From NCBI RefSeq assembly GCF_012911925.1, contig NZ_JAAXKY010000025.1, positions 1 through 61,153 of the forward strand: DNA of 61,153 bases. The letters run 5' to 3'. Source of the DNA: Pseudonocardia xinjiangensis (lineage in GTDB: Bacteria; Actinomycetota; Actinomycetes; Mycobacteriales; Pseudonocardiaceae). Under the pieces are notes generated by a model. It was not told the origin of the DNA and did no database searches. It was given only the letters and a program-made list of their open reading frames with translations. Numbering within the stretch: the first letter of the stretch is position 1; the number at the start of each line of letters is the position of its first letter. This document shows positions 34,151 to 42,909 of this stretch, piece after piece. Made by a program: the position numbers and the translations under genes.

Positions 34151-35431
34151 CTACTGGGCGCGGAAGACGAGGCTCGAGTGCCCGACCCGGATGACGTCGC
34201 CGTCGTTCAGCTGCCAGGTCTGCACAGGGTTGCCGTTGACGGTGGTCCCGTTGGTGGAACCAAGATCCGTCAGCGTGGCGGTGTGACCATCCCAGCTGAT
34301 CTCCAGGTGGCGTCGCGACACGCCGGTGTCCGGCAACCGGAACGAGGAATCCTGGCCGCGACCGATGACGTGGCTGCCCTGGGTGAGGTCGTAGGTTCGA
34401 CCGGAGCCGTCGTCGAGGCTGAGCGAGGCGGTCAGGCCCTGCTGGTAGCCGCCGTAGCCGCCGCCCTGCTGGCCGTAGCCCTGGTCGTAGCCGCCGTCGT
34501 AGCCCTGCTCGTAGGGCTGCTGCTGCGGGTAGCCGCCGCCCTGCTGGTAGCCGGCGTCGTAGCCGGGCTGGCCATAGCCGGGCTGGCCGTAGCCGGGCTG
34601 CGCGTAGCCCTGCTGGCCGTAGCCCTGCTCGTAGCCGCCACCCTGCTGCGGGGGGTAGCCGGGCGCACCGGGCTGACCGCCGGGCTGGCCGTAGCCCTGC
34701 TCGTACCCGCCGCCCGGCTGCTGGCCGCCGTAGCCGCCACCCTGCTGCGGCGGCGGGTAGCCGCCACCCGGCTGCTGCCCGTAGCCCTGGTCGTAGCCAC
34801 CCTGCTGGGGGTGGCCGCCCTGCGGCGGGTAGCCGCCGCCCGGCTGCTGGCCGTAGCCCGGCTGCTGGGGGTGCTGCTCGCCCTGGTCGTACCCCCCCTG
34901 GCGCTGGTCGTAGGCGGGCGGGGCGTACGTCTGCTGCCCGTATCCGCCGGGGGCACCACGGTCGTAGCCGTACTGCCCGTTCTCCTCGGGGTGGCCCGGT
35001 TGCTGGCTCATGGGTGCTTCTCCTGCGTCGCGTGCTCGGATGGCGTCCCGGCGGGAAGCGTCGGGGTCCACGGACGAGCGGGTGCGGAACTGTCCCGTGT
35101 GCAGCGCATCGGAGCGCTCCAGAAAGACTACGACCTCGCCGTAGGTGTCCCATCCCTGGTCGGCGAGTTGTTCGGTGACGGAGGCAGAGAGCGAGTTCAC
35201 GATCTGCTCCCGATCACCGGCCATGCGATCGAGATCCGACGGGCTGAGGAGCACCGTGAAGCGGTTGGGCGCCAGCAGGCGCCCTCCCGCGAGCTCCTCG
35301 ATGTGGTCCTCGGCTTCCCTGAGCAGCGCTTGCATGACTTCCTGGGGAACGACGCTGCCACCGAAGACCCGCGCGAAGGCGTCGCCCACCAGTCCCTGGA
35401 GACGGCGTTCGAACCTGTCCACGCGGCCCAA
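34151..35431 (-). CDS. fhaA: FhaA: DUF3662 plus FHA protein with Gly/Gln/Tyr-rich linker
   Basis: 426 residues. Start chosen at TTG 35431, preceded by GGAGGA at good spacing and giving [20 protein letters not shown], the family N-terminus; the ATG at 35452 would swallow that site. DUF3662 domain ~1-120 ([20 protein letters not shown]), a disordered linker of ~210 residues with [16 protein letters not shown] and similar repeats, and a C-terminal FHA domain ([31 protein letters not shown]). In M. tuberculosis FhaA binds phosphorylated MviN and PknB. Confidence 0.94.
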   Translation of the reverse strand: MGRVDRFERRLQGLVGDAFARVFGGSVVPQEVMQALLREAEDHIEELAGGRLLAPNRFTVLLSPSDLDRMAGDREQIVNSLSASVTEQLADQGWDTYGEVVVFLERSDALHTGQFRTRSSVDPDASRRDAIRARDAGEAPMSQQPGHPEENGQYGYDRGAPGGYGQQTYAPPAYDQRQGGYDQGEQHPQQPGYGQQPGGGYPPQGGHPQQGGYDQGYGQQPGGGYPPPQQGGGYGGQQPGGGYEQGYGQPGGQPGAPGYPPQQGGGYEQGYGQQGYAQPGYGQPGYGQPGYDAGYQQGGGYPQQQPYEQGYDGGYDQGYGQQGGGYGGYQQGLTASLSLDDGSGRTYDLTQGSHVIGRGQDSSFRLPDTGVSRRHLEISWDGHTATLTDLGSTNGTTVNGNPVQTWQLNDGDVIRVGHSSLVFRAQ

Positions 35432-35565
35432 CCGATCTTCCTCCGTTCGCATCGGCGTGTTGCTGGCAGCACAGATCGTATCTGTGCTAGCCAGCGGTGC
35501 CACGCCCACCGACCCGGGCCCCTGATCGGACCCCTCCGGGGGGCGTGCTAACTTTCCTCCTGCCA

Positions 35566-35648
35566 GGGCGAGTGGCGGAATGGCAGACGCGCACGGTTCA
35601 GGTCCGTGTGTCCGTAAGGACGTGAGGGTTCAACTCCCTCCTCGCCCA
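35566..35648 (+). tRNA. tRNA-Leu (CAG anticodon)
   Basis: An 83-nt class II tRNA: acceptor GGGCGAG pairs with CTCGCCC at 35641-35647; anticodon loop TTCAGGT with CAG; long variable arm TGTCCGTAAGGACG; T-arm GAGGGTTCAACTCCCTC; discriminator A. CCA not encoded. Divergent from fhaA. Confidence 0.97.
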
Positions 35649-35651
35649 CAA

Positions 35652-36317
35652 TCACCTCCTTTCCACCCGTCGGATCGCGGGACGGTCCGGGTGGTCGGCC
35701 AGCACCAGAAGATCGGCTGCTGCCGCCGGATCGCGCTCCACGTCGTAGCGGTCGTAGGCCGGCAGGGTCCACTGCTCACCGTCGGCAAGGCTGCGGGCCA
35801 GGGCCGCCGAGCTCATCCGCAGGTGCACGCTCACGTCGAACGGCAGCCCGCGGCCGAGCAGCAGCGCGCCGGCGAGCACCACCACCCCGTCCGCCGGTAG
35901 CTCCGTGTACCCGTCCCGGTAGGCGCGGTCCGTCGCCGCGTCCCACAGCCGGGGCAGCACCCGCCCGGAACCGTCCGGTCCGGCCGGCCCGAGCACCTCC
36001 CGGCGCAGGCCGGCCTCGTCCAGCCAGCCCTCGAGGAACTCGTCGGGATCCTCACGTCCGTACTCCAGCCGCACCGACGCGGGCCGCAGGAAGTCCGTGG
36101 CCGCCACGACCAGCACGGCGCGCCCGAGTGCCCGCAGCTGCACGGCCACGCGCTCGGCGAGCGCGACCGGCCCCGACGGGGGAGGCCCGTCGAGCGCGAG
36201 TCGCACGCGTCCGGCCCGGCCCGCCACGAGGTCGGTGATCTCCTCGACGAGGAGGTCGGGGCTGACCGGAGTGATCCGCACGGTGTCGATGCTCCCCGAG
36301 CGGAGCCTGCGGCGCAT
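35652..36317 (-). CDS. uridine-kinase-like protein
   Basis: 221 residues from ATG 36317. It looks like the actinobacterial uridine kinase-like family: LALDGPPPSGPVALAERVAV sits where Walker A should be but lacks the GKT/S lysine signature, having GPPPSGPVALAE; VLVVAATDFLRPASVRLEYG is the substrate segment with the DFhR-type motif, and YDRYDVERDPAAAADLLVL the lid and end. The weak P-loop puts kinase activity in doubt. It ends 3 bases past tRNA-Leu on the opposite strand. Confidence 0.72.
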   Translation of the reverse strand: MRRRLRSGSIDTVRITPVSPDLLVEEITDLVAGRAGRVRLALDGPPPSGPVALAERVAVQLRALGRAVLVVAATDFLRPASVRLEYGREDPDEFLEGWLDEAGLRREVLGPAGPDGSGRVLPRLWDAATDRAYRDGYTELPADGVVVLAGALLLGRGLPFDVSVHLRMSSAALARSLADGEQWTLPAYDRYDVERDPAAAADLLVLADHPDRPAIRRVERR

Positions 36318-36367
36318 CCCATGTCCGCCGTGGTTGCTGCGCGCGGTGGTCCCGGGCGCCCGGCGGT

Positions 36368-36610
36368 CTACTGGCGGTAGCCCTCGACCACGTCCCCGGC
36401 GCGCTCCTGCGCCTCGTCGGGGTTCAGGCCGGCGCGGCGGCGCGCGTCGCGCTGGCGCAGCAGATCCCAGTATCGGTCCAGCTGCACCCCCAGCTGCTCC
36501 ATGCGCTGCTGCTCGGACTCCGACAGCGGCTGGCCGACGTGGGCGCGCTCCAACCGGTGCTCCTCGGCCACCAGCTCGTCGATGCGGTGGTGCAGTTCGT
36601 CGTCGTTCAT
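36368..36610 (-). CDS. DUF2630 family protein
   Basis: 80 residues from ATG 36610. A highly charged, all-helical small protein: MNDDELHHRIDELVAEEHRL, then LDRYWDLLRQRDARRRAGLN and DEAQERAGDVVEGYRQ, the DUF2630 pattern. No known function. The frame can extend to 36679 but would overlap the IclR gene's start. Confidence 0.88.
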   Translation of the reverse strand: MNDDELHHRIDELVAEEHRLERAHVGQPLSESEQQRMEQLGVQLDRYWDLLRQRDARRRAGLNPDEAQERAGDVVEGYRQ

Positions 36611-36672
36611 CTGGTCGTCCCCGTCCATCGGTGAGGTGCGCGTGACGCACGTTCTACCCGACACTGGGGCGC

Positions 36673-37443
36673 GTGGCACCGGCGCGCACGACCGGTTCCT
36701 CGATCACCCGCGCGCTCCGGGTCGTCGAGGCGGTCGCCGCCGCGGGCGACGGGGTGACCGCCAAGGCCATCGCCCGCCGCCTCGGCGCCCCGCTCCCCAC
36801 CGTCTACCGGGCTCTGGGCACGCTCGTGGAGGAGGGCTACCTCGTCCGGCTGCACGACGTGCGCGGCTACGGACTCGGCTACCGCGTCGCCGAGCTGCAC
36901 CGCGGTCTCACCGACCAGGTGCGCCCGCCCGCGTCCGTGCGCGCGATCCTCCACGAGGTGCACACCGCCGCCGACGCCGCCGCCTACCTCGCGGTGCTGC
37001 GCGACGTCGACGTCGTCGTGGCGTACGTCGACGACTGCGCCGAGCACCCCCGGCCCGACCCGATGCGCGTCGGCGAACCCACGGCACCTCACGCCATCGC
37101 GGCCGGGAAGGTACTGCTGGCCGACATGCGGCCCGGACGGCTGGCGGAGCTCATCACCCGCACCGGGATGCCCCGGCTCGCCCCGCACACGGTGGCCGAC
37201 CGCAGAGCGCTGGACCGGGAGCTGATGAGGATCCGGTCCGACGGCGCCGCCGTCGAGGTGGAGGAGTACCAGCCCGGTGTGGCCGGCGTGGCCGCCCCCG
37301 TCCGTGGTCCGGGCGGGGAGGTCACGGGAGCGCTCGGCGTCTCCGTCACGCGTGCTGAGTTCGCCGACCGGCGCTGGGAGCTCGAACGCGTGGTGCGGCA
37401 GGCGGCAGCCCGGATGGGCGCCACCGGCCCGCGTCCGGAGTGA
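36673..37443 (+). CDS. IclR-family transcriptional regulator
   Basis: 256 residues, GTG start. N-terminal winged helix (SITRALRVVEAVAA, VTAKAIARRLGAPLPTVYRA, VEEGYLVRL) and a C-terminal GAF-like effector domain (PHAIAAGKVLLADM, VEVEEYQPGVAGVAAPVRG, ALGVSV). Ligand unknown. Its stop is 3 bases from the convergent luciferase-like gene, so it may regulate genes elsewhere. Confidence 0.93.
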   Translation: MAPARTTGSSITRALRVVEAVAAAGDGVTAKAIARRLGAPLPTVYRALGTLVEEGYLVRLHDVRGYGLGYRVAELHRGLTDQVRPPASVRAILHEVHTAADAAAYLAVLRDVDVVVAYVDDCAEHPRPDPMRVGEPTAPHAIAAGKVLLADMRPGRLAELITRTGMPRLAPHTVADRRALDRELMRIRSDGAAVEVEEYQPGVAGVAAPVRGPGGEVTGALGVSVTRAEFADRRWELERVVRQAAARMGATGPRPE

Positions 37444-37446
37444 GGC

Positions 37447-38280
37447 TCAGGCCACCAGTGCGGCCCACTCGTCGAGAAGGGGCAGGACCGTGTCGGGCCC
37501 CTCGGCCGGCAGCGTGAACAGCACGCCGTCCACCCCCGCGTCGGCGTAGGCCGCGAGCTCCTTCGCATCGGGCCTGACACCGAAGACGGTGACGAGCATG
37601 TGCCCGCGGCCGGCGTCGGCAGCCCGGGTCTGCAGCTCGGTGATGCGCGCGGCGAGCGCGTCGATCTCGTCCAGCCCCGCTCGGCGCGGCATCCAGCCGT
37701 CACCGTGGGACAGCACGCGGTCGAGCACGGTCGGGCCCTCACCGCCGATCAGGACCGGGGGGACGCGCACCGGCTTGGGCCACGACCAGATCGGGTCGAA
37801 GTCCACGAACCTGCCGTGGAACTCGGCCTCGTCGTTCTCCCAGATCGCCCGCATGGCCGCGATGTGCTCCAGCATCCGTGCGGTGCGGGTGCGCGGGTCG
37901 ATGCCGTGGTTGGCCATCTCCTCGCGGTTCCATCCCGGCCCGACGCCGAGCTCGACGCGGCCGCCCGCGATGTGGTCCACGCTCGCGACCGCCTTCGCCA
38001 GCCCGATGGGGTTGTGCTGCAGGATCAGCGAGACGGCCGTGCCCAGCGTGATCCTCTCGGTGACGGCCGCCATCGCCCCGAGCGCCACGAACGGGTCGAG
38101 GGTGTGCGAGTAGTGCCGCGGCAGGTCGGGGCCGTTCGGCCACGGCGTCTCCCGGCTGGTCGGGATGTGGGTGTGCTCGGTGAGGAAGAGGCCGTCGAGA
38201 CCGCGCTCCTCCACGGCCCTGGCCAGGGCCGGGCCGTCGATGCCGTAGTCGGTCAGGAAGGTGACGATGCCGTGTTCCAT
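37447..38280 (-). CDS. luciferase-like (LLM) F420-dependent oxidoreductase
   Basis: 277 residues with the bacterial luciferase TIM barrel: FLTDYGIDGPALARAVEERG, LFLTEHTHIPTSRETPWP, ITLGTAVSLILQHNPIGLAK, RVELGVGPGWNREEMANHGI and PPVLIGGEGPTVL. The last two are hallmarks of the F420-using actinobacterial subgroup. The substrate is not predictable. It is divergent from the MetE-like gene. Confidence 0.92.
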   Translation of the reverse strand: MEHGIVTFLTDYGIDGPALARAVEERGLDGLFLTEHTHIPTSRETPWPNGPDLPRHYSHTLDPFVALGAMAAVTERITLGTAVSLILQHNPIGLAKAVASVDHIAGGRVELGVGPGWNREEMANHGIDPRTRTARMLEHIAAMRAIWENDEAEFHGRFVDFDPIWSWPKPVRVPPVLIGGEGPTVLDRVLSHGDGWMPRRAGLDEIDALAARITELQTRAADAGRGHMLVTVFGVRPDAKELAAYADAGVDGVLFTLPAEGPDTVLPLLDEWAALVA

Positions 38281-38373
38281 CCCGTCAGGTTCGCACGAGA
38301 GGGGAGAAGCGGGCTTCCACCATGTGGAAGGTCACGCCCCGGCGGCGCCCACCCTGGCGATACATTGCTGACC

Positions 38374-39492
38374 ATGCATCGACGCAGTGAACCTCCCTTC
38401 CGGGCCGATCACGTCGGGAGCCTGCTCCGCCCCCAGGCCCTCCTCGCGGCGCGGGAGCGGTTCGCCGCAGGCAGCCTCGACGCCGACGGCCTGCGCGAGG
38501 CCGAGGACACCGCCATCCGCGACGTGGTGGCGCTGCAGGAGGAGATCGGCCTCCAGGCGGCCACCGACGGCGAGTTCCGGCGCACGTCGTGGCACATGGA
38601 CTTCATCTACCAGCTCGGCGGCATCAGCAAGACCGACGAGCAGATCCGCGTGCGGATGGTGAACGCCGAGGGCGAGGGCGCCTTCACCTCGGCCGGGCTC
38701 GCCATCCACGACAAGGTGCGCCTGGAGCACCCGATCTTCGCCGAGCACTACAAGTACCTCGCCTCGGTCACCACCACGGCCGTGCCGAAGCTGACGATCC
38801 CGTCGCCGAGCATGGTCCACTACCGCGGCGGGACGGCCGCCATCGACAGGACCGTCTACCCGGACGTCGAGGAGTTCTGGACCGACCTGTCCGCTGCCTA
38901 CGCCGACGAGGTCCGCGCGCTCGCCGACCTCGGATGCCGCTACCTGCAGCTCGACGACACGAGCCTGGCCTACCTGAACGACCCGGCACAGCGCGCCGAG
39001 ATGGCCGCGAAGGGCGAGGACGCCGACCACGCCCACCTGCGCTACATCCGGCAGATCAACGCGGCCATCGCCGGGCGGCCGGACGAGATGAAGATCACCA
39101 CCCACATGTGCCGGGGCAACTTCCGCTCCTCGTGGGCGGCTGAGGGCGGCTACGACTTCGTGGCCGAGGCCCTGTTCGGCGAGCTCGACGTCGACGGCTT
39201 CTTCTGCGAGTTCGACGACGAGCGCTCCGGCGGGTTCGCCCCGCTGCGGTTCGTGCCGCCGGGCAAGCAGGTGGTGCTCGGGCTCGTCACCACCAAGCGC
39301 GGCGAGCTCGAGGACGCCGACACGCTGAAGCGACGCATCGACGAGGCGTCCAAGTACGTGCCGCTCGACCAGCTCTGCCTCTCCCCGCAGTGCGGCTTCT
39401 CCTCCACGGTCGAGGGCAACTCCCTGACGCAGGACGAGCAGGTGGCGAAGCTGCGCCTGATCGTCGAGGTGGCGCAGGACGTCTGGGGCTGA
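38374..39492 (+). CDS. MetE-C-like cobalamin-independent methyltransferase
   Basis: 372 residues from ATG 38374, with the C-terminal catalytic barrel of cobalamin-independent methionine synthase only. PFRADHVGSLLRP opens the barrel; YLQLDDTSLAYL, THMCRGNFRSS, DGFFCEFDDERSGGFAPL and LCLSPQCGFSST provide the His and Cys zinc ligands. Such short YxjG/YxjH-type enzymes transfer methyl groups to thiols such as homocysteine; the methyl donor is uncertain, since the folate-binding N-terminal barrel is absent. Confidence 0.9.
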   Translation: MHRRSEPPFRADHVGSLLRPQALLAARERFAAGSLDADGLREAEDTAIRDVVALQEEIGLQAATDGEFRRTSWHMDFIYQLGGISKTDEQIRVRMVNAEGEGAFTSAGLAIHDKVRLEHPIFAEHYKYLASVTTTAVPKLTIPSPSMVHYRGGTAAIDRTVYPDVEEFWTDLSAAYADEVRALADLGCRYLQLDDTSLAYLNDPAQRAEMAAKGEDADHAHLRYIRQINAAIAGRPDEMKITTHMCRGNFRSSWAAEGGYDFVAEALFGELDVDGFFCEFDDERSGGFAPLRFVPPGKQVVLGLVTTKRGELEDADTLKRRIDEASKYVPLDQLCLSPQCGFSSTVEGNSLTQDEQVAKLRLIVEVAQDVWG

Positions 39493-39523
39493 CCGGTCCC
39501 TGAGCGGGCACTAGCCTTCGCCC

Positions 39524-40240
39524 GTGTCCGACGAGGGTCCGCGCGGCTGGGGCGCGCCCCTGCACGCGCGGGCGCTCGAGGCGGCCGGGATCGGCAGGGG
39601 CACCACGCTCCTCGACCTCGGCTGCGGGGCCGGGGCCTTCGCCAGGGCGGCCGCCGACCGCGGAGCCGTGGTCACCGGCCTGGACGTCGACCGCTCCGCG
39701 GTCGCCGCTGCCGCAGCTGCGGTGCCCGAAGGCGACTTCCGCATCGGCGATGCGCACGACCCGCCCGCCGGCCCCTTCGACGTCGTGGCGGCCGTGCAGC
39801 TGCTCCCCCACGTCACCAACCCGCTCGTGGTGCTGCGCTCGGCGGCCCGCGTGGGGACGGTCGTCGTCGTCACGGTGTGGGGGCGGGAGGAGGAGTGCGA
39901 CGTGCGCGCGTTCGGGGAGGCACTCGCCCCGTGGTTGCCGCCACGGCAGGCGCCCGCCGGCCCCGCGCCGCTCACCGAGCCCGGCCGCCTGCGCAAGCTC
40001 GTCACGCTGGCGGGCCTGCGGGTCGAGGTGCTCGACCAGGTCGTCTGCCCCTTCCGCTACCCCGACGCGGACGCGGTGCTCGGGCCGCTGCTCGCGTCCG
40101 GGATCGGGCGCCGCGCGTCCGCGCGTGCGGGGGAACCCGCCGTCCGCCGGGCCGTGCTCGCCCGGCTCGCGGAGTACCGGACGGCCGACGGCGGCTACCG
40201 CCTCGACAACACCTTCCGCGTGCTCACCGCCCGTTCCTGA
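39524..40240 (+). CDS. class I SAM-dependent methyltransferase
   Basis: 238 residues, GTG start. SAM-binding motif I is TTLLDLGCGAGAFARAAADR, motif II acid in VVTGLDVDRSAV, and post-motif VVAAVQLLPHVTNPL. A ubiE/methyltransferase-11-like core; substrate unknown. 31 bases after the MetE-like gene, possibly co-transcribed. Confidence 0.9.
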   Translation: MSDEGPRGWGAPLHARALEAAGIGRGTTLLDLGCGAGAFARAAADRGAVVTGLDVDRSAVAAAAAAVPEGDFRIGDAHDPPAGPFDVVAAVQLLPHVTNPLVVLRSAARVGTVVVVTVWGREEECDVRAFGEALAPWLPPRQAPAGPAPLTEPGRLRKLVTLAGLRVEVLDQVVCPFRYPDADAVLGPLLASGIGRRASARAGEPAVRRAVLARLAEYRTADGGYRLDNTFRVLTARS

Positions 40241-40257
40241 CGTCCAGGTGCCGAGGC

Positions 40258-40953
40258 TCAGCCGCCGAGGCGGTCGGCCAGCTCGGTCAGGGACCCGACG
40301 GTGAGGTCGGCGTCCGGATCCGTCGCAGGCGGCGGGGGTGCCTCCGGTCCGCGTTCGAGCGGTCGGTGGACGTAGGCCGTGCGCAGACCCCGGGACCGGG
40401 CCGCGGCGAGGTCGTCGACGTGGGCGGCGACCATCAGCACCCGCTCCGGTGGGAGGGCGAGGAGCCGCACGGCGCCGTCGTAGACCTCGCCGTCGCGCTT
40501 GTAGTGGCCGAACAGCTCGGCCGAGAGCACGGTGTCCCACGGCAGGCCTGCGTGCTTCGCCATGTCCACCAGCAGCGCCACGTTGCCGTTGGAGAGGGTG
40601 GCGATGATGTGGCGGCGCTTCAGCCGCGTGAGCCCGTCGACGGAGTCGGGCCACGCCGGCAGCCGGTGCCAGGCGAGCACCAGCTCGGTACGGGTCTCCT
40701 CGGACACCTCCCCCACACCGAGGTCGCCGAGCAGGTCGTCGAGGGAGGCACGGTGCAGGGCGTCGAGCGGAGTCCATGGCAGCTCGCCGCGGCGGACGCG
40801 GTCCATGGACGGGCGGTACCGGCTCCGCCACTCGTCGGCGAACGCCTCGGCGTCCACCTTCTCGCCGAGCAACCGTGCGACCTCGCTCGCCACCCCGGAG
40901 CGCCAGTCCACCACCGTGCCGAAAACGTCGAACACCAGCGCGCGAACATCCAC
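40258..40953 (-). CDS. haloacid dehalogenase type II
   Basis: 231 residues, GTG start. Nucleophile Asp in VRALVFDVFGTVVDWRSG, Ser/Thr motif IIATLSNGNVALLVDMAKHAG, Lys in GHYKRDGEVYDGAVRLL, acidic motif VAAHVDDLAAARSRGLRTAY. This is the L-2-haloacid dehalogenase subgroup of HAD hydrolases. Native substrate unknown. Converges with the methyltransferase. Confidence 0.93.
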   Translation of the reverse strand: MDVRALVFDVFGTVVDWRSGVASEVARLLGEKVDAEAFADEWRSRYRPSMDRVRRGELPWTPLDALHRASLDDLLGDLGVGEVSEETRTELVLAWHRLPAWPDSVDGLTRLKRRHIIATLSNGNVALLVDMAKHAGLPWDTVLSAELFGHYKRDGEVYDGAVRLLALPPERVLMVAAHVDDLAAARSRGLRTAYVHRPLERGPEAPPPPATDPDADLTVGSLTELADRLGG

Positions 40954-40990
40954 GGAACCGACCCTAACCCCGCCGAACCCCCACCCCCCG

Positions 40991-41045
40991 TTGCAGCAAA
41001 GCCACTTTCATGCAACCTCGTTGCCGGAAAGTGGCTTTGCTGCAA
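40991..41045. repeat. long perfect palindrome, REP-like
   Basis: TTGCAGCAAAGCCACTTTC (40991-41009) and its exact reverse complement (41027-41045) flank a 17-nt centre that itself pairs GCAAC with GTTGC, so the whole folds into one hairpin. It lies between two divergent... minus-strand genes in a 127-bp gap. Far stronger than an ordinary terminator, with lower GC than the surroundings, it resembles dispersed palindromic elements of Pseudonocardiales; no second copy is in this window. Confidence 0.7.
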
Positions 41046-41080
41046 GTTCGGGGTGGTGCCCTGGCCGAATGGGCGCGCTC

Positions 41081-41803
41081 CTACACCCCGGCTCCCGCAT
41101 ATCTCGTCTTCAGCAGGCTCTTGCAGTACTCCCCGTTCGTCTCGATCCCGATCCGCTGCAGCCGCGCCCGCCGCAGGTGCAGGGGCACCTGGGCGGCCGT
41201 GACCCGGCTGCCGTCGGCCTGGACGAGCAGCGGAGCGTCGTCGCCGTGCGCCATCCCGATCGCCGCGCGGCGCTCGCGGAGCCGGTTCAGCTCCGGGGAC
41301 GGCGGCACCGACCCGAGGGTCAGCGCCGCGAGCTCGTCGGGCCCGGCACCGGCGTCGACCAAGGGCCGGGCGACCCGGTCCTGGCCGGCGAGTGCCGCCT
41401 TGCGGAGGAACTGCTCACGAAGCTCGTCGAGCTCCGCGCCTGCCTCCTCCCCGAACGAACCGACGAACCCCGCCTGGGCGGCCACCCCGCCGTTGATCTC
41501 CGCGGAGGCGTGGTGGTCGGCCAGCGTCACCTCCGCCCGTGTCACCCCGGGGACCGCCGCCACCGCATCGAACGCGTCGGCGACCATCAGGAACGAGAAG
41601 TTCGGGGCGCAGAAGAACGTGGGCAGCCGCAGGACGACGGTCGCCACGACTTCGGCAGCACCTGTGGCGGCGTGCTCGGAGACGGTGCACGACTCGACGA
41701 AGTCGAGCTCGGTGATGGGCTCGTCCAGCTCCGGGTCGAGCACCGTCCCCAGCGCGGCCCACACCGCGTCCCGAAGCTCGGAACCGGGTGGGCACCGCAT
41801 CAC
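41081..41803 (-). CDS. MIP18/DUF59-type iron-sulfur assembly protein
   Basis: 240 residues. The N-terminal 100 residues form the DUF59/PaaD-like domain (VLDPELDEPITELDFVESCT, VVLRLPTFFCAPNFSFLMVA with conserved Thr and Cys). The remaining part, LHLRRARLQRIGIETNGEYC near the end, is typical of the form encoded next to propane/MimABCD-type diiron monooxygenases. Probably matures a metal centre. The start overlaps the amidohydrolase stop, so it is translationally coupled. Confidence 0.82.
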   Translation of the reverse strand: MMRCPPGSELRDAVWAALGTVLDPELDEPITELDFVESCTVSEHAATGAAEVVATVVLRLPTFFCAPNFSFLMVADAFDAVAAVPGVTRAEVTLADHHASAEINGGVAAQAGFVGSFGEEAGAELDELREQFLRKAALAGQDRVARPLVDAGAGPDELAALTLGSVPPSPELNRLRERRAAIGMAHGDDAPLLVQADGSRVTAAQVPLHLRRARLQRIGIETNGEYCKSLLKTRYAGAGV

Positions 41804-42864
41804 GCCTGCGCCCCCGCGACGTCCTTGACGAGCTCCTCGCCCGGCTGCAGGTCCTCGCCCGCCGTGGTCGCGAGCTGCAGCTCAGCGGGAACCGGGATGT
41901 CGTAGAGCCGCGCGGCGTTGAGCCCGAGGATCTTCTTCTTCGTCTCGGTGGTGAGCTTCGCGTAGTCGGTGAAGGCCTCGTCGTCGGGCATCTGCCAGTC
42001 GACGAACCCCTCGACCTGCCACTTCGGCACCCAGATGTTGTAGTCGCCGCCGTAGAGCATCTTGTCCTCGCCGACCCAGAACATCAGCTCGCCGATGACC
42101 TTGGCGAAGAACTTCGGCCGCGCGTGCATCAGTCCGCCGATCACCACCGACAGGCCCGCGTAGACGTTGGGTTCCTGCACCGCCATGAAGCAGAAGTCCT
42201 CGATACGCGGCAGGCCGACGTGCTCGACGATGAAGTTCAGGTCGGTGAAGTCGGTGGCGGTCTGGTCCACGTCGGCCACGTCGAACGCGTCCTTGTTCAG
42301 CGGCCAGATCGTGGGGCCCTTGTGGACGTGGACGTTCTTGATCCCGAGCTCCTGACACCTCTCCAGGAACCGGTAGGACTCGGGGTCGGTGAGCTTCCAG
42401 CCCCGGGAGCCGTTGTTCCACTCCGCGGTGTAGAGCTTCACGCCCTTGAGGTTGTACCTCTCGGCGTCGGCCTCGAGCTCGGCCATGCCGGCCTCGCCGT
42501 CACGCGGGTCGAACCGGCCGTTGACGATGAGGCGGTCGCCGAACTTCTCGAGCATCTCGGCGTTCTTCGCGGCCGTGTTGAAGCCGGTGGTGTACCACTC
42601 CTTGAGGTAGGTCGACTGGAAGATCGCGTGGTCGACGTGGCCCTCGGTGAAGATGTCGCGCTCGAAGTCCTCGGGAGTGACCTTCAGGTACTTCTCGTAG
42701 TCCCAGTGGGTCTCGGGCGGGCCGAGCTGGTGGTAGCCGTAGAAGCAGTCGATCCAGCCCTTCGCGTACTCCTCGGCTCCCGGCTTCCAGTTCTCCCGGC
42801 TGGCGTCCCAGTAGTGGATGTGCGAATCAACGATGAAGTACTTCTCGCCGTCCTTCTCGTACAT
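41800..42864 (-). CDS. amidohydrolase of the propane-monooxygenase-associated type
   Basis: 354 residues, TIM-barrel amidohydrolase-2. VDSHIHYWDASRENWKPGAE at the N-terminus holds the metal-binding HxH; LNFIVEHVGLPRIEDFCFMA and LMFWVGEDKMLYGGDYNIWV hold the later His and the catalytic Asp in GGDY. It matches the amidohydrolase always found downstream of soluble diiron propane or MimABCD monooxygenase genes, whose role is thought to be in oxygenase maturation or product metabolism. No monooxygenase is in this window. Confidence 0.88.
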   Translation of the reverse strand: MYEKDGEKYFIVDSHIHYWDASRENWKPGAEEYAKGWIDCFYGYHQLGPPETHWDYEKYLKVTPEDFERDIFTEGHVDHAIFQSTYLKEWYTTGFNTAAKNAEMLEKFGDRLIVNGRFDPRDGEAGMAELEADAERYNLKGVKLYTAEWNNGSRGWKLTDPESYRFLERCQELGIKNVHVHKGPTIWPLNKDAFDVADVDQTATDFTDLNFIVEHVGLPRIEDFCFMAVQEPNVYAGLSVVIGGLMHARPKFFAKVIGELMFWVGEDKMLYGGDYNIWVPKWQVEGFVDWQMPDDEAFTDYAKLTTETKKKILGLNAARLYDIPVPAELQLATTAGEDLQPGEELVKDVAGAQA

Positions 42865-42909
42865 GGTGGGCCTTTCGCGTCGGTGCGGACCAGCTGTTGT
42901 GTCGAGTTG

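Noticed and set aside
34400..34980. A CRISPR or DNA tandem repeat array
   Set aside because: Repeats are irregular and in frame with codons for Gly, Gln, Tyr and Pro in FhaA; there are no spacers or constant repeat units.
33794..35551. 585-codon plus-strand frame over fhaA/fhaB
   Set aside because: Antisense of the FhaA linker; its Ala/Leu/Val repeats mirror the Gly/Gln/Tyr codons of FhaA.
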